Assembly (NCBI GenBank): GCA_031287815.1
Contig: JAITSM010000064.1
Coordinates: 1 to 11,852, forward strand
Direction of reading: 5' to 3'
DNA from: Prevotellaceae bacterium
GTDB taxonomy: Bacteria > Bacteroidota > Bacteroidia > Bacteroidales > UBA932
Length of the DNA: 11,852 nt
Each line of letters opens with the position of its first letter. Position 1 is the first letter of the stretch. The notes below the pieces were generated by a model. The model saw only the letters and a program-made list of their open reading frames with translations. It had not been told where the DNA came from and made no database searches. A program made the position numbers and the translations under genes. This document shows, in pieces, positions 6,239 to 11,529 of this stretch.

Positions 6239-7474
6239 CTACCTTACACAAGCAACTTGGTAGGACCGGGCATCGACATCGGTCCAGGTCGTGCACCAGA
6301 AATTGTCCGTCACGTAGTTGTTCAAGTTGCAAGACCAAGTGCCCGGGGAGTAGTACACGTTATTCTGGTAACCATCATCGATTTTGCACGTAACATCGCA
6401 CCCGGATGAAACCCAAAAAAACGTAGATTTTGCAGATGTATCACCATTCCATTGACATGTTACTTGACTCTTGGAGGCAACTGACCAACCTGACGGACAA
6501 GCCGAGTATTTATTTCGATGTAATACTGAGTTGGCACTCAGTCTGAATTCAAACCCACAACCAGTGTAGTAGGAAGCACCGTCGGCTGATAAATTTCTGC
6601 AATAACTACCCACATGCGTTAAGCCGGATGCACAGCCACAACCACCATAGGGGTCATCTCTATAGCTATAATACGATATAGTAGCGGTTACCGTTCTACG
6701 AGAGGACGAAACACAGCCTGTTATAAGATGGCGAGAAGCAGCATAATAATTTGTAGTAGAATAAATATATGGTGTAGTTAATATACTAACTCCCGTACCA
6801 TTCGTTACCATTGTAGTTCCTGATGCAGTAGTGTACCAATCAATAGTGCTCCCTGAAGGAGGAGTTGTACTAATATTTACTGTGCCGGCATCGCACCGCG
6901 AGCCGTTCGAACCAGTAGTCGGAGCAGCTAATGATTCTATCAATCCGAGACATCCGGTAGCATCGCTAATCGTATTGATGCATCCCAGACTAAATGTGTG
7001 TTCCTCTGTAATGGTAGAACTTCCAGAATTGTACGTTATAATGAACGGCGGCGTACCTTTTAATTGATAGCCGGAAGTTGTAATGGTAGCATTCGGTGGA
7101 TAATCGCTGCCGTAAGCGCACCAGTTGAATTTACCGGTGGTATTTAATTGGGCGGTAACGGTCGCGCCGTTGGCGGTTACATAAAAGCCGCGTCCGTTAA
7201 AGTCCGTATAAGTACCGGAGGTTACGGACGCCGAAGTGATAGTTGCTGGAGCAAAAGCGCTGGGTGCCGTACCTAGTACCGAACAAAAATCCACCCATAC
7301 CCACACGCGGTTGTTGGCGGCACTTGTCCACGCGACGCGGAAGGTTACTTGTGATTTGTCATAATCTGCGCTGATAGGCGTAACAGTTGCTTGCGCAAAG
7401 GCAGTAGCGCCTGTAAGCAAAGCAAAAAAGAAAAGAATTGTTTTCATGTTTTTTTGTTTTAATTGTTTTTTCAT
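6239..7474 (-). CDS. Secreted Cys-rich protein with Ig-like and FISUMP/lectin-like domains
   Basis: A 411-residue exported protein. Residues 1-28 form a Sec signal peptide (KTILFFFALLTGATAFAQ). Residues 29-165 are a beta-rich domain with RVWVWVDF, shared with the gene at 11530. Residues 183-266 look like an Ig-like repeat of the type common in Bacteroidota secreted proteins (CDAGTVNISTTPPSGSTIDW). Residues 275-411 hold eleven cysteines, the motif ACPSGW, and the end YQVACVR, resembling the Fibrobacter succinogenes major paralogous (FISUMP) domain. The start ATG overlaps the lipoprotein stop codon as ATGA; a second start at codon 10 is possible. It presumably acts at the cell surface; no substrate can be named. 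No T9SS sorting domain was recognised. The last ~37 codons are strikingly C/G-ending, unlike the rest of the gene. Confidence 0.85.
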   Translation of the reverse strand: MKKQLKQKNMKTILFFFALLTGATAFAQATVTPISADYDKSQVTFRVAWTSAANNRVWVWVDFCSVLGTAPSAFAPATITSASVTSGTYTDFNGRGFYVTANGATVTAQLNTTGKFNWCAYGSDYPPNATITTSGYQLKGTPPFIITYNSGSSTITEEHTFSLGCINTISDATGCLGLIESLAAPTTGSNGSRCDAGTVNISTTPPSGSTIDWYTTASGTTMVTNGTGVSILTTPYIYSTTNYYAASRHLITGCVSSSRRTVTATISYYSYRDDPYGGCGCASGLTHVGSYCRNLSADGASYYTGCGFEFRLSANSVLHRNKYSACPSGWSVASKSQVTCQWNGDTSAKSTFFWVSSGCDVTCKIDDGYQNNVYYSPGTWSCNLNNYVTDNFWCTTWTDVDARSYQVACVR

Positions 7475-7629
7475 TGTTTGTCCGAATACCGGGACACGCC
7501 AACAGGCGCTAATTCGTCATTACCGGTATAGTACACAGGAATGTTTTCCGCGTTAGACGCGACTGTTTTTTGCGTGGCGCAACTTGTTGCCACCAGCAAT
7601 AGCAAGAGGAGGAGAAGAATTTTTTTCAT
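7471..7629 (-). CDS. Small lipoprotein (52 aa)
   Basis: A 52-residue frame starts at the ATG at 7629 and reads MKKILLLLLLLLVATSCATQ, a textbook lipoprotein signal peptide with the lipidated Cys at position 17 in VATSC. The mature part is only about 36 residues (including AENIPVYYTGNDELAPVG). Residues after the Cys (ATQKT) are not acidic, so there is no Bacteroidota surface-export signal; a periplasmic-side anchor is likelier. The TGA overlaps the ATG of the FISUMP gene (ATGA, four bases), a strong sign of translational coupling and of a functional partnership. No known family is recognised. The structured leader and promoter at 7945-7975 lie upstream. Confidence 0.8.
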   Translation of the reverse strand: MKKILLLLLLLLVATSCATQKTVASNAENIPVYYTGNDELAPVGVSRYSDKQ

Positions 7630-7658
7630 AAAAGTAATTTTTTAAATTGTTATTTTTT

Positions 7659-7731
7659 TTGCAGCTTTGGGATTGTTTTAAGAAGTACCCGCAAACACAA
7701 ACAACTTTTATAAAACAATCCCTTACTGCAA
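7659..7731 (-). promoter_or_regulatory. Second hairpin of the lipoprotein leader, with loop pairing
   Basis: A perfect 12-bp stem (7669-7680 with 7711-7722, GGGATTGTTTTA) is extended by a 6-bp outer stem (7659-7664 with 7726-7731) across a small internal loop. Its 30-base loop contains a 9-base run (7688-7696) exactly complementary to 7770-7778, just upstream in the transcript, so a pseudoknot is possible. The hairpin ends 30 nt before the lipoprotein ATG and could control access to that start. It is followed by an A8 run in the minus-strand transcript, not by U, so it is not a terminator in this direction. Confidence 0.65.
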
Positions 7732-7769
7732 TTTTATTTTCATTGCCGTTTTTCACGATTTCTACTTTG

Positions 7770-7914
7770 GTTTGCGGGATTTTCTAAAAAAGAAAACGTG
7801 AATTTTAATTTATGGTTGTCTGAGGTCTAGCAAACCCACAAGCGTATGATAAATTAAAAACTCACGTCAATGTATGAATTTAATACGCTTGTTGAAATTT
7901 TGCTAGTTTCAGAC
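7770..7914 (-). promoter_or_regulatory. Structured RNA leader L1 (candidate novel cis-acting RNA)
   Basis: On the minus strand an interrupted hairpin is built from 7909-7914/7818-7823 (6 bp), 7899-7906/7827-7834 (8 bp), 7883-7892/7838-7847 (10 bp) and 7877-7881/7851-7855 (5 bp), all perfect. The terminal loop carries ACGTGA (7862-7867), complementary to 7796-7801 downstream, a possible pseudoknot. A small 6-bp hairpin (7791-7796/7780-7785) then precedes TCCCGCAAAC. The sequence 7803-7812 can instead pair with 7850-7859, which would open the inner stem. The same arrangement and the same unpaired blocks occur in the leader at 11271-11483. Known riboswitch classes were not recognised. Confidence 0.7.
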
Positions 7915-7944
7915 ACTAATAAAAAAGAACATTCTTAAACGCTG

Positions 7945-7975
7945 CAAATATAATTACATTTTTTTGAATTGCAAA
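7945..7975 (-). promoter_or_regulatory. Bacteroidota-type promoter of the lipoprotein-FISUMP operon
   Basis: The minus strand has the -7 element TATATTTG (7945-7952) and the -33 element TTTG (7972-7975) with a 19-bp spacer. Transcription would start near 7940, giving a leader of about 310 nt before the ATG at 7629. An inverted repeat AAGAA-N2-TTCTT (7925-7936) lies just after the predicted start and could be an operator; this is only a suggestion. Confidence 0.7.
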
Positions 7976-7996
7976 TATATTTTGTCAATACGTGGC

Positions 7997-8149
7997 AAAA
8001 TAAATCAGGGTCGACGCATTTAAAAATATATAATAATATTAATCAGCGAATTACATGTTTATGAATTTCATGATTTGACAGAAACATCATTTATAAATAT
8101 CTATAAATAAGGTGATTCAAATTTAAAGGCGTCGACCCTGAAAATAAGT
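7997..8149. mobile_element. MITE-like 135-bp element with 19-bp inverted ends
   Basis: CAGGGTCGACGCATTTAAA (8006-8024) and its inverse (8122-8140) match at 18 of 19 positions and bound a 135-bp AT-rich, non-coding segment. The bases directly outside the ends, AAAATAAAT (7997-8005) and AAAATAAGT (8141-8149), agree at 8 of 9 positions and may be a target-site duplication. These are the marks of a non-autonomous transposable element; no transposase is present in the window. It sits between two divergent promoters. An alternative is a regulatory inverted repeat. In AT-rich DNA the direct-repeat match is weak evidence. Confidence 0.55.
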
Positions 8150-8156
8150 AATAAAA

Positions 8157-8188
8157 TTTGCATTATTGTGTTTTTTGTAGTATCTTTG
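8157..8188 (+). promoter_or_regulatory. Bacteroidota-type promoter of the SDH_sah protease gene
   Basis: TTTG (8157-8160), a 20-bp spacer and TATCTTTG (8181-8188) fit the phylum consensus. The start of transcription would be near 8193, leaving a short leader of about 13 nt before the ATG at 8206. This settles the start of the downstream gene, because an in-frame TTG at 8158 lies inside the -33 box. Confidence 0.75.
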
Positions 8189-8205
8189 TCCCATATTATG
8201 TAACC

Positions 8206-9375
8206 ATGGGGTATTTTTCTGAATACATGAATAGGTACTTTTCGTTTGAGAACTTAACTATTGAACGGAAAAAATGGTTAAAAGAAATCACAAATTTGCG
8301 TAGGCGTGAAATTTTGGTGTATGCAAGTGATGCTAAGCAAAATGCCCCCACTTCCATTTCTCCTGAAGATTTGTTGCCATTCAGAGATCAACTGTCATTT
8401 ATAAAAACAGATGCAATAGATATTATCTTAGAAACGCCGGGTGGAGTTGCAGAGTCTGTTGAAGACATGGTAAACTCTTTGAGATCGCGTTTTGACAAAG
8501 TAGGGATAATTATTCCGGGATCTGCAAAAAGCGCAGGGACTATTTTTACAATGGCTGGAGATGAAATTCTTATGAGCCCAAATTCAGCATTGGGCCCCAT
8601 TGATGCTCAAGTTGTGAGCAATGGGAAACGCTTTTCTGCAGATGCCTTTCTTGATGGATTGAATAAAATAAAAGAGGAAGTCCTAAGTACAGGGAAACTC
8701 AATCCCGCTTACATTCCCATCTTACAAAATATATCTCCGGGAGAAATACAACATTTTGAAAATGCGCAGAATTTTTCTCGAACGCTTGTTACAAAATGGC
8801 TAAAGGCCTATAAATTTAAATACTGGGATACTCGTTCAACATCCGGAGAAAAAGTTACCGATGTATACAAGGAGCAACGAGCGACAAAAATAGCCACTAA
8901 GCTCTGTAAGCATTCTGATTGGTTGACTCATGGACGCTCAATAAGAATCTCCGACCTCGAACAGATGAAACTGCAAATTACTGATTACTCAAAAGACAGT
9001 AGATTGTCAGAGGCTATAGAAAGATACTATACACTGCTGAGGATGACTTTTGACATGACTGGTATATATAAAATATTTGAAACTTGCGACTCTCAAATAT
9101 ACCAATCGATTAGCCAGGCGATTCCTCCAAGTGTTCCGGTTACAAGGAAAGTTAATGAGAAAATTGCTGTCGCTCTTATAGAATTTACTTGTCCGAAGTG
9201 CAGCCATACATATAGGATACAAATGAACCTAAAGGAAGGTCCTACATTAGAAAAGGGAGCTGTCTTATATCCGAAAGATGATATATTTGTTTGTCCAAAC
9301 TGTTCTACTCAAACTAACTTAACGCCATTGCGGTTAAATATCGAAGCACAAGCAAGAACAAAGGTAATTAAATAA
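8206..9375 (+). CDS. ClpP-fold serine protease (SDH_sah type) with C-terminal zinc ribbon
   Basis: A 389-residue cytosolic protein, with no signal peptide. Residues 35-140 carry the ClpP/crotonase fold of the serine dehydrogenase proteinase family (SDH_sah, related to SppA). The motif ETPGG (76-80) suits the oxyanion loop. The putative nucleophile is Ser109 in GSAKSAGT, followed by GDEILMSPNSALGPIDAQ, a family hallmark. A helical middle part follows, then a C-terminal zinc ribbon with Cys329/Cys332 and Cys363/Cys366 (FTCPKCSHTY and FVCPNCSTQT). It probably cleaves proteins; substrate and partner are unknown. Codons are AT-rich, unlike the flanking lyase and ribosomal genes, suggesting transfer. 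A 67-codon ORF follows 7 bp downstream. The start is chosen from the promoter at 8157-8188. Confidence 0.8.
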   Translation: MGYFSEYMNRYFSFENLTIERKKWLKEITNLRRREILVYASDAKQNAPTSISPEDLLPFRDQLSFIKTDAIDIILETPGGVAESVEDMVNSLRSRFDKVGIIIPGSAKSAGTIFTMAGDEILMSPNSALGPIDAQVVSNGKRFSADAFLDGLNKIKEEVLSTGKLNPAYIPILQNISPGEIQHFENAQNFSRTLVTKWLKAYKFKYWDTRSTSGEKVTDVYKEQRATKIATKLCKHSDWLTHGRSIRISDLEQMKLQITDYSKDSRLSEAIERYYTLLRMTFDMTGIYKIFETCDSQIYQSISQAIPPSVPVTRKVNEKIAVALIEFTCPKCSHTYRIQMNLKEGPTLEKGAVLYPKDDIFVCPNCSTQTNLTPLRLNIEAQARTKVIK

Positions 9376-9382
9376 ATAATTT

Positions 9383-9586
9383 ATGAATACTTTAGTTTGC
9401 CCAAGTAATGATTTTACTATCATTTTTGATAAAGTTAAACAATACAATGATAATAATTCTTTAACTGATGCTGATTTTTTAAAATCTGAAGAAATCGTTG
9501 CTCATGACGAAATTCGAGATTTTATTCAAATTTGCAAAGAATTAAATGATAGTTCGCATGGATGTGTGTATAACACATTTTCCTGA
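9383..9586 (+). CDS. Hypothetical 67-aa protein downstream of the SDH_sah protease
   Basis: A 67-codon frame starts 7 bp after the protease stop codon, so the two are probably co-transcribed. The protein is acidic, begins MNTLVCPSNDFTIIFDKVKQ, and includes LTDADFLKSEEIVAHDEIRD and IQICKELNDSSHG. It has no signal peptide or membrane segment, and the composition looks like a small soluble helical protein. I do not recognise a family. Its AT-rich codon use matches the protease, so both may have arrived together. It could be the intact partner of the protease or the remaining start of a longer gene; no continuation in another frame was seen in the 80 bp that follow. Confidence 0.55.
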   Translation: MNTLVCPSNDFTIIFDKVKQYNDNNSLTDADFLKSEEIVAHDEIRDFIQICKELNDSSHGCVYNTFS

Positions 9587-9666
9587 GTTTTTCTTCTTTA
9601 GTTCACTTATTGCACCTATTCCGTGACACCCGGACGCCGCGTTGCATCAGCCCGGTGGTGATGGTA

Positions 9667-11133
9667 CTACAAGCTCTCCCCAAAATCCTTTTTAAATTGG
9701 GCGATGAGTTGGGCTGGCCAGTCGGACACGGGCGCTAAGCCGCCCATGAAAAAGCGCAGTACCGGCGGCTCATATACGAACTTCAAGCCGCCGATCAGCT
9801 GCCGGTGTTGGTGCAGCCAAACCATGCGGTCTTCCACATATTTGATTTGCGAGAGCGTAAATACGCGGCGCGGCACGGCAAGCCGCAATAATTCCATGTC
9901 GGCATAGGTTTCGTTGCCTTCTTCGTCGCGCTGGTTGGAGATGGAGCCGCGTTCCATGCCGCGTACGCCGGACACAAGGTAGAACGCCGCCGCCAACGCC
10001 CCTGCCGGATACTGCGATTGGGGAATATGGCTGCACAGCGTCATAGCGTCCACATGCGCCCCCAGCACGCCCGGCGGCGTAACCATCGGAACACCCTGCG
10101 ACGAGAGGGCATTTACCAGATAGGCGATATACTGCGGGCTTTGGCTAATCATCGTTTCGTCGAGCGTTTCGTACAAGCCCACCGCCATTGCTTCGATTTC
10201 CCGCACGGAAATTCCGCCATACGTCAAAAAACCTTCAAACAAGGGCACGAACGCCTCCAACTCGCGGTACACAGCCAGGTCGTTCGTACAAATGCCGCCG
10301 CCGCGTGAAGAACTTAATTTGCGGGCAGAGAAATATACTATATCGCACAATCCCGTCATCAGCGCAATGACTTCCGCCATTGTGGCCTGTTTAAATTCCG
10401 GCTCGCGTTGCAGAATCAGGTAGGCGTTTTCCCCAAGCAAACTTGCATCCAGCACTATCCGGAGGCCGTATTTATCCGCCACGCGGCGAACGTCGCGCAG
10501 GTTTTGAATAGAAAACGGTTGCCCGCCAATAAGGTTGGTAGAAGCCTCCATGCGAATGAACGGAATATTTTCCACGCCTGTTTCCCGAATCACCTGTTCC
10601 AGTTTTTCGATATTCATATTTCCCTTGAAGGGATGCGAAGAGGAGATATTGTAGGCTTCGTCGTAAAGCAATTCCACAATACGCCCGCCATACTGGGTGA
10701 TATGCGCCAGGGCGGTCGTAAAATGATAATTCATCGGCACCAGCCCGCCTTTTTGCCGGATGTAGGCGTAGGCAAGAATATTTTCTGCTGCACGCCCCTG
10801 GTGCACCGGCAAAAAATATTTTTTCTTCAACACTTCTTCCACCGCTTTTTGCAGGCGGAAGAAACTCTGCGAACCGGCATACGCATCATCGGCCTGCATC
10901 ATGGCGGCCACCTGCCGGTCGCTCATGGCATTGGTGCCGCTGTCGGTCAGCATGTCTAAAAAAACGTCCTGCGTGCCCAGCCGGAAGGTATTAAAACCGC
11001 CTTCCTGCAATGCCGCCAGGCGGCGTTCTATCGGAACTAAATGGAGTTTTTGTACTACGCGCACTTTGTGCAGTTCCAGCGGGATATTTTCGCCATTATA
11101 AAATGTAACCTTTACGGGGGCTTCTTTGCTCAT
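9667..11133 (-). CDS. Tryptophanase/tyrosine phenol-lyase family PLP enzyme
   Basis: A 488-residue beta-eliminating lyase (PF01212), which uses pyridoxal phosphate to split an aromatic amino acid into the free ring compound, pyruvate and ammonia. Visible motifs: DMLTDSGTNAMSDRQ (60-74), YAGS (85-88), HQGRAAE (111-117), IGGQPFS (202-208), Asp229 in LDASLLGENAY, the Schiff-base Lys272 in YFSARKLSSSRGGG, and Arg417 in LLRLAVPRR, expected to bind the substrate carboxylate. At positions that separate the two enzymes it looks like tyrosine phenol-lyase: Thr139 (FTT), Arg395 (MERG) and Phe461 (LRFF). The Arg found in DSAR/DATR of both enzymes is Leu here, and the lysine loop differs. The start is the ATG at 11133, because the in-frame ATG at 11184 lies upstream of the promoter's -7 box. 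It is a single-gene unit divergent from the second surface-protein gene. Confidence 0.88.
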   Translation of the reverse strand: MSKEAPVKVTFYNGENIPLELHKVRVVQKLHLVPIERRLAALQEGGFNTFRLGTQDVFLDMLTDSGTNAMSDRQVAAMMQADDAYAGSQSFFRLQKAVEEVLKKKYFLPVHQGRAAENILAYAYIRQKGGLVPMNYHFTTALAHITQYGGRIVELLYDEAYNISSSHPFKGNMNIEKLEQVIRETGVENIPFIRMEASTNLIGGQPFSIQNLRDVRRVADKYGLRIVLDASLLGENAYLILQREPEFKQATMAEVIALMTGLCDIVYFSARKLSSSRGGGICTNDLAVYRELEAFVPLFEGFLTYGGISVREIEAMAVGLYETLDETMISQSPQYIAYLVNALSSQGVPMVTPPGVLGAHVDAMTLCSHIPQSQYPAGALAAAFYLVSGVRGMERGSISNQRDEEGNETYADMELLRLAVPRRVFTLSQIKYVEDRMVWLHQHRQLIGGLKFVYEPPVLRFFMGGLAPVSDWPAQLIAQFKKDFGESL

Positions 11134-11163
11134 GATTGTAAATGTATTTTTAAAAATAAGTTG

Positions 11164-11192
11164 CAAATGTACAAAAAATTCCATTCAACAAA
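11164..11192 (-). promoter_or_regulatory. Promoter of the PLP lyase gene
   Basis: On the minus strand TACATTTG (11164-11171) is a -7 element, with TTTG at 11189-11192 as a possible -33 box after a 17-bp spacer, slightly shorter than the usual 19-20. Transcription would start near 11158, about 25 nt before the ATG at 11133. It lies back to back with the promoter at 11199-11229. Confidence 0.6.
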
Positions 11193-11198
11193 AATTTA

Positions 11199-11229
11199 TT
11201 TGCTATTTTCAAAATTCTTTCTACCTTTG
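11199..11229 (+). promoter_or_regulatory. Bacteroidota-type promoter of the second surface-protein gene
   Basis: TTTG (11199-11202), a 19-bp spacer and TACCTTTG (11222-11229) fit the consensus exactly. Transcription would start near 11235, about 295 nt before the ATG at 11530, nearly the same leader length as for the paralogous operon on the other strand. Confidence 0.8.
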
Positions 11230-11270
11230 CACCCAACATTATGCTCTTTCTCATTTTGACCGCTTTTATT

Positions 11271-11483
11271 CTGTTCGTGAAATCTGGAAAATTTCAAATC
11301 ATAGAAATAAAAGCAAAACTCCACAGAGAGAAACGTGAACTTTTGCTTATTCTATGATTAGGTCTTCCAGAACCTCACGAACAGGTAAGTAACAAAGTCC
11401 ACGTTTCGCATTTATCCCCAAATCGCTCTGAAAAGAGCAATCCCGAAACAGACTAACCGAATAAAAGTTGCCGAAATGCGAAA
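11271..11483 (+). promoter_or_regulatory. Structured RNA leader L2 (same architecture as L1)
   Basis: An interrupted hairpin is formed by 11271-11280/11375-11384 (10 bp, CTGTTCGTGA), 11284-11289/11365-11370 (6 bp), 11297-11306/11350-11359 (10 bp) and 11311-11318/11341-11348 (8 bp), all perfect. The loop GAAACGTG (11330-11337) is complementary to CACGTTTC (11400-11407), a possible 8-bp pseudoknot. A small hairpin GCTCT-GAAA-AGAGC (11425-11438) precedes TCCCGAAAC (11441-11449), enclosed by TTTCGCATTT/AAATGCGAAA (11404-11413/11474-11483). The blocks AAAATTTCAA, ACGTGA, ACCTCA and TCCCG(C)AAAC are shared with leader L1, while stems differ in sequence but still pair. Confidence 0.72.
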
Positions 11484-11495
11484 GCGTAACGCCGG

Positions 11496-11523
11496 AAACT
11501 TGAAACAATAAACTTGAAACAAT
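11496..11523 (+). repeat. Perfect 14-bp tandem duplication just before a start codon
   Basis: AAACTTGAAACAAT occurs twice in a row, ending 6 bp before the ATG at 11530. It lies where the ribosome binds, so a change in copy number could alter translation of the surface protein. Two copies alone could be a simple local duplication. Confidence 0.85.
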
Positions 11524-11529
11524 AAATTT

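Noticed and set aside
7553..7756. Minus-strand 67-codon open frame across the lipoprotein leader
   Set aside because: It overlaps the far better lipoprotein frame (7471-7629) and the second leader hairpin, and its Asn/Lys-rich sequence has no domain-like pattern.
7818..7914. Invertible promoter (inverton) flanked by inverted repeats, also at 11271-11384
   Set aside because: No promoter lies between the repeat arms, the spacing is that of a hairpin, and conserved unpaired blocks fit an RNA structure better. No invertase is nearby.
8158..8205. TTG start 16 codons upstream of the protease ATG
   Set aside because: It lies in the -33 box of the promoter, upstream of the predicted transcription start, so it cannot be translated from that promoter.
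9587..9666. GC-rich patch between the 67-residue gene and the lyase, inspected for a terminator
   Set aside because: CACCCGG and CCCGGTG do not pair well enough, and no U tract is present; nothing certain is seen here.
11134..11184. Upstream ATG adding 17 residues to the PLP lyase
   Set aside because: It lies upstream of the -7 element and the predicted transcription start; the added residues look like translated promoter DNA, and MSKEAPVK is a natural start.
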